Assembly (NCBI GenBank): GCA_030549205.1
Contig: JAUKTV010000008.1
Location: forward strand, 248,001-312,000
DNA: 64,000 nucleotides
Reading direction: 5' to 3'
From: Apiosordaria backusii
Taxonomy: Eukaryota; Ascomycota; Sordariomycetes; Sordariales; Lasiosphaeriaceae
Shown: piece after piece, positions 48,544-61,005 of the stretch
Numbering within the stretch: position 1 is the first letter of the stretch
Layout: each line of letters begins with the position of its first letter
Notes under the pieces: generated by a model
What the model was told of the DNA's origin: nothing
Database searches by the model: none
What the model saw: the letters and a program-made list of their open reading frames with translations, nothing else
Made by a program: the position numbers and the translations under genes

Positions 48544-49467
48544 TCCTTTCTCTATTTATAATAAATAATAAACCTAAATTTAAATCTAAAACTTACTATA
48601 ATAAATTAAAATTAATAAACTAACTAACTAATTAAAAAACTAAAATATAAAGTATATAAGGCATTAAGGCCTATATTTTTAAACGTTAAGTAATTACTTT
48701 TTTAAAGTAATTTATAAAGGAAAATTAAATATAAAAAAGGTAATTTTCTAATCTATTCTTCTATTAACTTTTCCTTTATAAATTTATCCTTTAAGTTTAA
48801 AAGATTTATAAAAGTTTTAAATTTTTAACTAACTAATAATTTAATTAACTTATTAATTAATATTTATTTCATATTTAAATAATTAATAATAACTTATAAT
48901 ACTTTAACTTATTTCTTAATTTAATAATATTTTAATAATATATACTTAATATGATTATAAAAAGCTAAATTATAAATAGTAATTATAAAATTAATATTAT
49001 TATTATATAATAAAGTAAAATTTATTACAATATACTTTAACTTTTTATAAACTCTTTTAATTTATAAAGCTTTATACATAATTTTATTAAGTATATCGGT
49101 TTTAACTTTTAAAATAAAAAAGCTTATAATATTAGTCTTTTTTAATTTCCAGTTTATAGGACCTTTAATTACTTTAAATATAAAGCCGTAAATAGATTTT
49201 AAGGTCTTTAAATCCCTTATAAAGTTTAAATCTATAAAACCTATAAATACTATAATACCTTTTTTTTTAATAAATCTAATAATATTATAATTATAAATAA
49301 TTATTAAATTCTCTATACCGTTTAAATACTTTAAAAGGTTTTTAATAGTATTTAAATTTATTATAATAGACTATTATATATTCCTTAAAAGCTACTATAT
49401 TATAAAAATAATATTAAACTTTATTTAAATTATTAAATATCTTATAATACTTATTATATATTAAAAT
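48544..49467 (-). pseudogene. internal 3' region of element 1
   Basis: Corresponds base for base, apart from transitions, to 54243-55165 of element 2. In copia elements this is the end of pol (RNase H) and the 3' untranslated part; no motif survives. Confidence 0.6.
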
Positions 49468-50393
49468 TGATAATTATATTATTTCTACGTATTATATAGT
49501 GGTATATCTATATAATACTACTGCTTATATAATATTTGTCTTTAACAAATATAGTTTTATTTTAATAATAAAACTTCAAATTAGAATATTTAATTACTAA
49601 TTTTAGCTAGTAAGCTGATATTTTAATATATAATAGTATATTACTTAAGCAATAATAATCTTAAATCAAATTAAAATTTGGTTAAGATTTGAAGAAGTTT
49701 TCTTTAATATACCGAAAAGCGGGATTCCGGCTCGGTACCGCTCGGCTAGCCTTTGACGAAGGCTTGGCACGGCTCGGAAGCCAGTCTTCCGGCACGGGAG
49801 CCTCGCCACTGATATTGTAGTGAGCTTTGTGAGCCATTGAGAGCTATTCAAGCTATTCAACTACCGAAAGGTCCACTGGAAGAAAGAATTACAGTGGGAA
49901 GAAGGACCGAATAGTGGAATAAAGGAAAAGGCTTTCAGTGGGAGGATTTGTGTATATATAGGGGTCTTCGCTCCCACCAAGACCTGCCTTGAACCTTCAC
50001 CTTCATCACACACTTCAATACTTCTTCAATATATTACGTGCCCAACTAACCTACTTACCTACCACTTGACTACTTATCTACCTTACCTACCTACCTACCT
50101 TGACTATACGATACGTTCAAGGACGTATATTATATATATATATATTTAGTATTATATACTATTATATATATATATAAACGCCTACTTGTGACTATTGTAG
50201 ACCGTTTCTTACTGAATTTTAGTACGAATTCAGGGAAAAAAGATCCGATATTACGTCTATTCCCTACTCTTTTTATATATATTTACATCCAAACAAAATG
50301 AATTTTTACCTTATTTTCCTACCGGACCAGTTTTCATACGAAATTACAGTTCGACTATTTCGAGCTGATAAAACTGGCCTTTTACAATTATTA
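49468..50393. mobile_element. solo LTR, family C, little RIP
   Basis: 926 bp, starts TGATAATTAT and ends ACAATTATTA, flanked by a perfect AAAAT duplication (49463-49467, 50394-50398). The centre (about 49690-50350) keeps normal G+C. On the plus strand a TATA-like GTGTATATATAGGGG (about 49950) is followed by a CT-rich initiation-type region and a TACC microsatellite (50045-50104), so transcription would run left to right. No internal region is present, so it is a solo LTR left by LTR-LTR recombination. The 64-codon minus frame inside it is not a gene. Confidence 0.85.
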
Positions 50394-50403
50394 AAAATAA
50401 TAT

Positions 50404-51237
50404 TATTAGAATAGGTACGGCTAATTACAGGCCTAAGGGCTCTGTAATTAGTACTTACATACTAGCGCATAGTGTAGCAGAAGTCTTATGTGTAATACCT
50501 ATAGCTTAATACTAGAGTATTAGAATACAGTACTTTATAGGTACTGTAGGATAGAAATATAGTAAGTAAATAATTATATTATAGTACTAGCCTTCTATAA
50601 ATTTACTGTAATATTTTCTATAGTAAGGTTTGTACTTGACCTCTACTATATACCTACTGACTGACGTATAGTGCCTTGCACACCCTAGCGGGCAGATAGG
50701 CTAGAGTACAGTTTAGTTAATCTTGAGGTTTGCTAAGCTCTGTAAACTACTTATTAAGCTTTCTGTAGTTCCTGACTTATAGGGCCTACAGGCCTGTAAT
50801 TTAATATAGTAATAATATATTTATTTAATTATAGGCTTACTAATCCTGGGCTAATTTGGCCAGTTCAGTGGTTAGTTATAGGCCTTACAGGTAGTTAAGT
50901 TAGTGTAGTTTATAGCTTTTTAAAAATCGACTTACGGCTATATAAAAGAGCTGCGAAACCGAGTACCCCTAACCCAAAGTGCAGGTTAATGTAGGGTTAG
51001 GGTTAGGCTACTTATATTGCCTATAGTAGTAGGCCTTAGTAGTCTGAATATAAAATTATAGGCAGTTTAGCCTACTGGTTAGTGGGATGTAAGCCTTTGA
51101 ATAGCCCTGCAGTGAAGTAAGGTGCTGGGTAAGTGCTGGGTAGCTGACGGGTAGGCTTCTTAACTTAAGCTTCCACTATGTAGTGTAATAGCAGCTACCC
51201 ACTGTAAACTTAGGCCTTATAGGAACCTAGTTTAATA
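50404..51237 (-). mobile_element. solo LTR, family B
   Basis: 834 bp with a perfect AATAT duplication (50399-50403, 51238-51242), inserted 5 bp from the duplication of the family-C solo LTR. It retains more G+C than most family-B LTRs. It carries telomere-like AGGGTTAGGGTTAGG at 50993-51007 and a 9-bp inverted partner CCCTAACCC at 50967-50975. Confidence 0.88.
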
Positions 51238-51545
51238 AATATATAATCTAATTTATTTATAAAACTTCCTTTTAATTTAAAGTCTTTATATTAAATTACT
51301 ATTCTAAACTATAAAGGAATTAATATTTTATAATTATTTTTAAAACTAAAGGTCTTAATTACTTTTTATATATATTAAACTTAATTAAATTATAAAAAAA
51401 AACGATACTTATCTTTTATTATTTAAATATTTAAAAAAAAAAAACTAATCCTTTATTTTTTATAAAGTAAACCTTATTTAAGCTTTTTTAAACTGTTAAA
51501 TATAAACCTTATTAAAACCTATAATTAAATAATTATTAATATAGA

Positions 51546-52379
51546 TGTTAAACTAGATCTCTATGAGGCTTAAGTTTACAGTGGGTGGCTGCTATTATAC
51601 TACGTGGTGGAAGCTTAAGTTGAAAAGCCTACCCGTTAGCTACCTGGTATTTGCCTGGCACCTTACTTCACTGTAGGACTATTCAAAGGCCAGCATTTTA
51701 CTAACTAGTAGGCTAAACTACCTGTAATTTTATATTTAAGCTACTAAGGCCTATTATTGTTGATAGTATAAATAGCTTAACCCTAACTCTATATTAACCC
51801 GCATTTTAAGTTAAGAGTGTTCGATTTTATAGCCCTTTTATATAACTGTAAGTTAATTTTTAAAGAACTATAAACTATATTAATTTAACTATTTATAAAA
51901 CCTATAACTAACTACTGGGTTAGCTAAATTAATTAAAAATTAATAGGCCTATAGTTAAATAGATATATTATTATTATATTAAATTATAGGCCTGTAAGCC
52001 TTATAAGTTGGAAACTATAAAGGACTTAGTAAGTAATTTATAGGGCTTAGTAAACTTTGGGATTAATTAAGCTATACTTTAGTCTATTTACTTGCTAAGG
52101 TATATAAAGTACTGTATATTAATCGGTAAATATATAATAGAAGTTAAGTATAAACCTTACTATAAAAAATATTATAGTAAATTTATAAAAGGTTAGTATT
52201 ATAATATAATTATTTACTTACTATATTTTTATCTTATAGCACTTATTAAATACTATATTCTAATACCTTAATATTAAATTATAAACATTATATATAAAAC
52301 TTCTGCTATATTATAAGTTAATATATAAGTATTAATTATAAAGTCCTTAAGTTTATAATTAACTATACTTATTTTAATA
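51546..52379 (+). repeat. 5' LTR of element 3 (family B)
   Basis: 834 bp, TGTTAAACTAG start, CTTATTTTAATA end (CCTATTCCAACA before RIP). Confidence 0.88.
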
Positions 52380-52391
52380 AATTATAAGCCT
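52380..52391 (+). promoter_or_regulatory. primer-binding site of element 3
   Basis: AATTATAAGCCT directly after the LTR; with RIP-type changes equals GGTTATGAGCCC, the same initiator tRNA-Met anticodon complement as in family A. Confidence 0.72.
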
Positions 52392-53409
52392 AAAAAATAC
52401 CTAATTAAATTATAGGCTTATAAATTTAAACTTAAAGCCTTTTATAAATAATAGTTTAAACTTACTATAAACTATATTATAAATAGGCTATAAAATTATT
52501 AATTTTAAAGCCTACTTATTAAAGTAAGATTCTAAAGTAAAGATTAAGCTTACTTTACTTTTATTAGGTTGTTTAAAGGCTTATAAAGGTTTAAATTTAT
52601 GCCTACTATTAAATTTATTATACTGTAAAGTACGTAAAAATTAAGCCTTATAAAGTATTAAAGGCCTATAAACTATAAACTTATAAGAATTAAAAATAGT
52701 ATTTTTACTTTAATTTTAGTTAAATAAGTAATTCTATTAAATCTAAAGTAAATAAAAAGTAAAAAAGAAAAGACCTTTTTAATTATTATTATTATTAATA
52801 ATTATAATACTTTACTATATAAAATAAAGCCTATTTTTTAAAGCTTTTAAATATTATAGACTTAATATCTCTTATTATATAAATAAACTATAATTAAAGC
52901 TTTAATTAAAATCGATATTAAATTAAACTTTTAAAGCTTTATAAAATGCTTTAGTAATAAATATATTCAGTCCTCTATAAATATAAAAATATAAAATATA
53001 AAGCTTAAATACAGGTCTTTTAAACAAAAGAAATTAATAGATTCTTATTATATATAGGCCTTTACTTTTTAACTTAAAAAGTAAAAGGCTTCAATTTAAT
53101 AGTTATAAAATACTATAATTAAAGTAATAGAGTAAATTAAGCTTTTAATAATAGCTTAAAGTACTTTAAAATAACTTAAAACTATTATAACTACTCTTTT
53201 AATAGTAATTAAAACTATATATTGAAAAGTTACAATAGTCTATTAATTAAAGTTTAAAGTTAATAGTAATTCTATTAAAGTCCTTTATATTATTATAGTC
53301 ATTAAAATAATTAAAAAGGTCTATAAATTTCTTGTTAACTAAAAGCTTATAGGCCTTAAGAATTTTAATTTATAAAAATAAGCCTTAAATATTATACTAT
53401 ATTAAAATG
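52392..53409 (+). pseudogene. 5' internal region of element 3 (gag side)
   Basis: AT-rich, RIP-mutated. It corresponds in reverse complement to sequence below 60170 in element 2. Gag-like coding expected; no motif readable. Confidence 0.5.
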
Positions 53410-54242
53410 TATTGGAATAGGTATGGCCAATTACAGGCCTAAGGGCCCTGTAATTAATGCTTATACACTAGCTTACAGTACAGCGGAAGTCTTACGTATA
53501 ATACCTATAGCTTAGTACTAGGGTACTGGAATACAGTACTTAGTAAGTACTACAGGATAGAAATATAGTAAGTAAACAATTGTATTATAATGCTAGCCTT
53601 TTATAAATTTACTATAATAATCTCTATAGTAGGGTTTGTACTTGACTTTTACTATATACTTACTGATTAATATACAGTGCCTTATATACCCTAGTAGGGA
53701 GATAGGCTAAAGTACGGCTTAGTAAACCCTAAGATTTGCCAAACCCTATAAACCATTTACTAAACCCTCTATAGCTCTAGATCTATAAGGCCTATAGGCT
53801 TATAATTTAGTATAGTAGTAATATACTTACTTAACTATAGGTTTACCAATTTTAAGTTAATTTAACTAATTTAGTAGTTAACTATAAGTCTTCCAGGCAG
53901 TTAAATTAATATAGTTTACAGCTTTTTAATAATCGACTTATGGCTATATAAAAGGGCCGTAAAACCCAACATCCTTAACTTAAAGTATAGGTCATTATAA
54001 GGTTAAGGTTAAGCTACTTATATTACCTACAGTAATAGGCCTTAGTAGTTTAAATATAAAATTATAGATAGTTTAGCCTATTAGTTAATAGGATATAGGC
54101 CTTTAAATAGCTCTATAATAAAGTAAGGTACTAGGAAATACCGGATAACTAATAGGTAGGCTTTCCTACTTAAGCTTCCACTATATAATATAATAGTAAC
54201 TACTTACTATAAACTTAGGCCTTATAGGGACCTAATTTAACA
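53410..54242 (-). repeat. 3' LTR of element 2
   Basis: 833 bp. The outer end, TATTGGAATAGG on the plus strand, shows that the LTR terminus was TGTTGG... Confidence 0.9.
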
Positions 54243-54252
54243 CCTCTTCTTT

Positions 54253-57200
54253 ACTTATAGTAAGTAATAGGCCTAGATTTAAATCTAAAGCTTACTATAG
54301 TAAGCTAAAATTAATAAACTAACTAATTAAAAAACTAAAATATAAAGTATATAAGGTATTAAGGCCTATATATTTAAATGTTAGGTAATTACTTTTATAA
54401 GCTAATTTATAAAAGAAAATTAAATATAGAAAGGGTAATTTTCCAATCTATTCCTCTATTAACTTTTCTTCTATAGGCCTATTCTTTAAATCTAAAAGAC
54501 CTATAAAGATTTTAAATTTTTAATGAACTAATAGTTTAATTAGCCTATTAGTTAGTATTTATTTAGTATTTAAGTAGTTAATAGTAACCTATAATGCCCT
54601 AACTTACTCCTTAACTTAATAGTATTTTAACAGTATATACTTAGTATAATTATAAAGAGCTAGGTTATAAATAGTAATTATAAAGCTAGTATTATTATTA
54701 TATAATAAGGTAAAGCCTATTAAGGTATACCTTAGCTTTTTATAAACTCCTTTAATTTACAGAGCCTTATAAATAGCCTTAATAAGTACGTTAGTTTTAA
54801 CCTTTAATATAAAAAGGCTTATAGTATTAGCCTTTTTTAATTTCCAACTTATAAAGCCTTTAATTACTTTAAATATAAAGCTATAAGTAGATTTTAAGTC
54901 CTTTAAGTCTTCTATAAAGTTTAAATCTATAAAGCCTATAAATATTATAGTACCTTTCTTTTTAATAAGTCCAGTAGTATTATAACCGTAAATAATTACT
55001 AAATTCTCTATACTATTTAAATACTTTTAAAGGTTTTTAATAGTATTTAAACTTATTATAATAGACTATTGTATACTCTTTAAAAGCCATTATACTATAA
55101 AAGCAATATTAAGCTTTATTTAGGTTATTAAATATATTATAGTACTTACTATATATTAAAATAGTATATAATCTAATTTACTTATAGGGCTTTCTTTTAA
55201 TTGAAAGTCTTTATATTAAATTACTATTTTAAACTATAAAGGAACTAGTATTTTATAACTATTTTTAAAGCTAAAGGTCTTAATTACCTTTTATATATAT
55301 TAAGCTTAACTAAACTATAAAAGGAAATAATGCCTATCCTTTATTATTTAAATACTTAAAAAAAAAGAAGCCGGCCTTTTATCTTTTATTAAATAGACTT
55401 TATTTAAACTTTTCTTAAACCGTTAAATATAGGCCTTATTAAAGCTTATAATTAAATAATTATTAATATAGGTTATTATAAAAATGCTAACTTTAAGATT
55501 ATAAAAGACAGTAGAGTTAAAAATTAGCACTATAAAACCCTTTTCTTTTAATAGCTTAGTAAGTTTAGCTTATTAAAGTCTAAAGCTTTATTTTAAGCTA
55601 TTTAAGGCTTTAAAAAGGTAAATTATTTAGTTAATTTTAAGTTTAAAGCCTTATCTATATAACTTTATTTTAATAGTTAAGTCGGCTTTTTAATAAAACT
55701 TATAAAAGCCCTTAAATATAGCTATATAATTCTTTTCTTTTAAATAGCCATTAAAAAATGCCTTTATAAAATCGATCTACTTTATTTTCTAATTTAATAA
55801 AGCTACTATAGTTAGTAGTATATACTAGGTAAGTAATATAGTATTAAAGGTAAAGGTCTTTATAAAATCCAAACCTTCCTTTTATTAGAATCCTTTAATA
55901 ACTAGCTTAACTTTAAATTTTAAAAGCCTATTTTCTTTATCAGTCTTTTTATATAGTACTAACATACTAGTTAATAGTATACAGTCTTTAAAGAAAGTAC
56001 TTTAAAGAAGGAACTTAATGGTTCTTTAATTAACTGTTTACTTAAATTTACTATATATAGCCTTTAATTAGTAGGATTTTTTAAAGTTCTTTAGTATTTA
56101 TTTTAATATTTAAGGTAATAAATTAATACTAAAAAATCCTTTAAAGACCTTATAGTAATAGGCCTTAGCCCTAGTTAATATTAATTTAATAAATTAGCTA
56201 GTGCTTATTTTAATATCTTTATTTACATTTTAATATAGTTCTTTTACTTCTATTAATAAATGGTTTTTAATAGGAGGTTCTAAGTTAGCTTTAAGCTTAT
56301 AATAGGCCTATTAAAAGGCTTTAAGCTACTATTAATTATAGCCTTTTAAATTATAGTAAGTTTACTAATTAACTTACTATTAGAGAATTTTTTAGGATTA
56401 GCCTGCCGGCGAATTTTTAAATTTAGCTGGCCGGGTAAGTTAGAATTTATAGGGTATAGGTTACTATCTTTATTTACTAATTATAATAGCTTTACCTTCC
56501 TTTAATTTAAATTCTCTTTTAAAATAGCAATAATACTTTAAATTATAGTAGGCTTATCTACTATATTAATAAAGGAAGATTTTACTACTGTCCTTTTAGC
56601 CGGTATATATATTTAATAGGTCTTACTTTTAAAGATAGCTAATAGCTTACTAAGCTTTATATAAACTTATAGCTTTAAAGCTTTAGACCTTTTTTTAATA
56701 GAAATAAAGAGCTCTATAGAAAAGCCTATAGCTTTAAATTAGCTTAAATCTGATTTATAGAAAAGGAAAGGCTTTAATTTATTATAAAGTATTTAATAAG
56801 AAGTAAGGTCCTTATTACTAACTATTATATAGTTAATTAATTTAAATACTAAAGGTACTATATAATACTATAAGTATTAGAAGAACTATAATAATACTAT
56901 TATAGCCTATAACCAGTTTAAAAATACTCTAATAAAACGTTTAATTAGGCTATTTTACTTATAAATATAAGGCCTAAAAGTAGAAAATTTAATACCTTTA
57001 ATAAAAAACTAAGCCTATAATTTATAGTTAATTTCTTTTTTACTATTATAATAAAAGCAAGTAGGATACCGGTTATAGCGATTCTTTAGGCCTTTAAAAA
57101 AGCCTTTTATAATACTTAATATAGTTAGTCCTTTAACGTTTAATAAGTAAAAGGCCTACTTAAACCGGAATTTTCAGTCTACTAAAATTAATACTATAGA

Positions 57201-60169
57201 GAGCTTATTATAGAGTATAGGCTTGATTTTAAAAGTATTGCTTTTAATAGAACCTAAGACTTTAAGAAGGTTTAAAATAGTAGAAAATTAAAGCCTTTTT
57301 ACTACCTTAGCTTTATTATAGGCCGAATATTAAAAATTTACTTCTTTTATTTAGTTTAGATTTAAAAGCCTAATAGTAATTTTACTAGTCTTTTTTAACA
57401 ATATTAAGCCTATATAACCTAACCTAATATACCATTTTAATACTATTTAAAGTAATTTACTATAATAGTCTATAGTAGTATTAAGGATATTTTTAATAAC
57501 TTCCTTAAATATACAACCTTCTTAAGCTTTTTTTTAATTAAATAAGCCGAAATTACTTAAACTATTAGGACCTTCTATAAGCTTATAAAGCTTTTTAGCA
57601 GGTTTACTTTAATTAAATCCTCTAAAGCCGGAGTTACTTAAATTATTAAAGCCTTCTATAAACTAACAGAGCTTTATTTCTTTAAATATACCTTAATTAC
57701 AGCCTTCTTTATAGCCTTACTTAAACTCTTTAAGTTTATAAAGCTTTACTGTTTAAACATTTAAATTAAAGTTAATAACGCTATTACTATTTAGCTCTAT
57801 AGGCCTATTACTAAGCCTTTAAAGGTCTAAATCGACCTTTAAATAGCTTTCCTTTTAAAATAAAGGCCTATTAAAAAGCTTTACTATTAATTTTTACTTC
57901 TAATTAAAAATGTTAAAACTTACATTATAGTAAATAATAAACCTTTTAATCTCCTATAATTTTAAGAAAAAGCCTAAAGATATAAAATTAAATACTGCTA
58001 TTAAAGCCTTATTAGGCCTATATAGTACTTTCTTTTTAACCTAACCACTAGCCTTATAGTATAGTATACTATTAAAAAGGTTAATATTAAACTATAGAAT
58101 ATATAAAGTATTTTTAAGCTTAAGCTTAATATGTTTAGAAGGTTCTTTTTAAGAAAGTACTATAAATATAGCGGTTTTAAAGCCTTTAAGCATTAAAGGA
58201 CCCTTCTTTATATAAATTGTCTTTAATAAGCTATTATTAAGTTTATAATTAGTAAACTATTTTCGACTATTAATAATATAATCAGTAAACCTAATATTAT
58301 ATAGAAAGGTATCTTTTATAGAAAGTACTATTAAGGCCTTGTCTTTAGTACTTTTAATGCCTTTAATAAGCTTTATAAATACTATATAAATACTATTATT
58401 ATTATCGTTACTATTAAAGTCTTTAAAGACCTTTAAAGCTAAATTATAAAAATTTACTATATAGGTAAACAAATCTTTAACCTTAAGCCTTTCTTTAACG
58501 CTTTTAAGCCTTTTAAAGCCTTTCTTTTTTTTTTAAGAAAAGCCATTAAGGCTATTAAGGCTACTATTACTATTACTTTTAGGCTTTTTACTTAAGAAAC
58601 CCTTTTTCTTAATACCTTTAAAAGGGCCTTTTTTACTTCTATAAGCTATGCCTTTAATAGTAGTAAAGGCTAGAATATACTATTCTTTTAATAGGTTTAC
58701 TATTAAAAAGCTTAGGTTAATAGCGCTTATATTTAAGCCTAATACTTTCGCAGTCTATATAGGACTTCGTTACCTTTTAACCTATTATAAAAAGCTCTTT
58801 TCTATAACTTATAAGTATTAATTTACCTAATTTATAGCTTAAAGGTTAATACTGGCTAGTATAAGCCAGCTAACTGTATTAAAGAACTTAACGTTAAAGT
58901 CTATTAAAAAGTTAGTAAATTAGTAAAAATTTAAAAAGTAGTATTCTCTATAGAGGTTCCCTTATTATAATTTAATACTATAGGAATATCTTTAAATAAG
59001 CAGTTTATAGGCTTTAATAGGGCTTATCTATTATAAAATAAAAGCCTAAAGGCCTAAGGCTATACTATTTTAAAGTAATATTAATAGTAAGGCCTATTTA
59101 ATATTACTTTAATAGGCTACTATAGTAGGGTCTTTTATAAAAGTAGCTATATCGATAATATATTGTATAATATTTAGGCCTTATTTCTATAGATTAAAAT
59201 TCTTAAGGCCTATAAGCCTTTAATTAATAGGAAATTTGTAAACCTTTTTAATCATTTTAGTAACTATAGTAATATAAAGGACCTTAATAAAACTACTATT
59301 AGCCTTAAGCCTTAATTAGTAGGCTGCTATAGCTTTTAAGTATATAGTCTTAATTACCATTAAAGGAGTAGTTATAGTAGCTTTAGGCTATTTTAAAATA
59401 CTTTAAACTGCTATTAAAACCTTAATTTACTCTACTACATCGGTTATAGCACTTTATAACAATTAAATCTAAGCCTTTTACTTCCTTAGTTAAATAGTAA
59501 AGGCCTATATATAGTAAGAATCCACTAATTCTTTTCCTTTAAAAGGCCTCTACTTAGGCTTTATATTTTGTATTTTTAAATTTATAAAGGGCTTAGTACA
59601 TTTACTACTAAAGTGTTCTATAGAGCTTTAAGACCTTAGCTTAATATCGATTTTAACTAGGGCTTTTAATTATAGTTTGTTTATATAGTAAGAAGGCTAG
59701 GTCTATAGTACTTAAAAGCCTTAAAGAATAGGCTCTATTTTATATAGTAAAATATTGTAATTACTAACAGTAATAGTAATTAAGAAGGTCTATTCTTTCT
59801 TACTTTTTACCTAGCCTAAGTTTTATAAAATTACCTACTTAGCTAAGGTTAAAGTAAAAGTGCTATTTCTAACTTTTATAAGCTTATAGTTTATAGGCCT
59901 TTAATACCTTATTAAGCCGAATTTTTATACACTTTACAGTATAATAAATTTAATAGCAAGTGTAAATTTAAACCTTTATAGGCTTTTAAAAAACCTAATA
60001 AAGGTAAGGCAAGCTTAGTCTTTACCTTAAAATCCTACTGCGATAGGTAAGCTTTAAAATCAGTGATTTTATAGCCTACTTATAGTATAGTCTATAGTAG
60101 CTTAAGCCGTTATTTATAAAAGGCTTTAAGCTTAAGCTTATAAGCTTATAACTTAGTTAAGTATCTTCT
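54253..60169 (-). pseudogene. family-B copia polyprotein, RIP-degraded
   Basis: Read on the minus strand from high to low coordinates. A 71-codon open piece (58257-58472) leads into the protease region (KDTFLYNIRFTDYIINSRK; copia enzymes have DTGA near here) and a downstream LKNTLYILQFNINLF-like stretch matching the conserved L.NVLYVP..NL. The integrase start WYIRLGYIGL (about 57405-57435) stands for WHxRLGHIG, followed by KIKPI and LILVD. The RT start FKVKLVIKGF**KEGLDF is at about 55880-55950 and IDFIKAFFNGYLKEKNYIAI at about 55740-55800. Copia order protease-integrase-RT is clear. His-to-Tyr and Gln-to-stop changes are everywhere. Confidence 0.87.
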
Positions 60170-60181
60170 AGACTTATAATC
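60170..60181 (-). promoter_or_regulatory. primer-binding site of element 2
   Basis: On the minus strand GATTATAAGTCT directly follows the 5' LTR; all differences from GGTTATGAGCCC are RIP-type transitions. Confidence 0.7.
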
Positions 60182-61005
60182 TATAAAAATAGGTATAGTC
60201 AATTATAGGCCTAAGGGTTTTATAATTAGTACTTATATACTAGCTTATAGTATAGCGGAAGTCTTATATATAATACCTATAGCTTAATACTACAGTATTA
60301 GAATATAGTACTTAGTAAGTACTGTAGGATAGAAATATAGTAAGTAAATAATTGTATTATAGTACTAGCCTTCTATAAATTTACTATAATAATCTCTATA
60401 ATAAGGTTTTATATTTAACCTTTACTATATACCTACCGACTAATATACAGTACCTTATATACTCTAGTAGGTAGATAGGCTAAAGTATAGTTTAGTTAAC
60501 TCCGAGGTTTGCTAAGCCCTATAAACCATTTACCAAACCTTCTATAGCTCCAGACCTACAGGGCCTATAGGCCTATATTTTACTATAGTAGTAATATACC
60601 TACTTAACTATAAGTCTACCAATTTAGCCAGTCCAGTGGTTAGCTATAGGTCTTTTAGGCAGCTAAGTTAGCGTAGTTTACAGCTCTCTAATAATCGACT
60701 TACAGCTATATAAAAGGGCTGTAAAATCTAGTACCCTTAACCTAAAGTGCAGGTTATCGTAGGGTTAGGGTTAGGCTACTTATACTGCCTATAGTAGTAG
60801 GCTTTAGTAGCTTGAATATAAAATTACAGGCGGTTTAGCCTACTGGTTAGTAGGATGCAGGCCTTTGAATAGCCCTACAGTAAAGTAAGGTACTGGGCAA
60901 GTACCGGGTAGCTGACGGGTAGGCTTTCCCATTTAAGCTTCCACCACGTAGTATAATAGCAGCTACCTACTGTAAACTTAGGCCTCACAGGGACCTAGTT
61001 TAACA
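60182..61005 (-). repeat. 5' LTR of element 2
   Basis: 824 bp; outer end …GACCTAGTTTAACA. Carries AGGGTTAGGGTTAGG at 60761-60775, as in the solo LTR at 50404. Confidence 0.9.

Larger units (their letters stand above)
47709..51545 (-). mobile_element. element 1: Ty1/copia family B, 3' part, nested insertions
   Basis: Minus-strand copia element of which only the 3' part is in the window. Its 3' LTR is 47709-48543. Internal sequence follows at 48544-49467, is interrupted by two solo LTRs (49468-50393 and 50404-51237), resumes at 51243 and is broken again at 51546 by element 3. The pieces match, in order, the internal sequence of element 2 at 54243-55165 and 55168-55480. A pyrimidine run (plus strand) next to the LTR at 48544-48552 is the polypurine tract. 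Confidence 0.82.
53410..61005 (-). mobile_element. element 2: complete Ty1/copia family B (-)
   Basis: 7596 bp. 3' LTR 53410-54242, 5' LTR 60182-61005. The flanks AAATG (53405-53409) and AAATA (61006-61010) are a 5-bp duplication differing by one RIP-type transition. A primer-binding site is next to the 5' LTR and a polypurine tract (plus-strand CCTCTTCTTT, 54243-54252) next to the 3' LTR. The polyprotein shows protease, integrase and RT in copia order. Many RIP-type stops make it inactive. It lies inside element 3 in the opposite direction. Confidence 0.93.

Noticed and set aside
51541..52384. solo family-B LTR with duplication ATAGA/ATAAA
   Set aside because: The right flank is the primer-binding site and internal region of element 3, so the similarity of flanks is coincidental and this is a 5' LTR.
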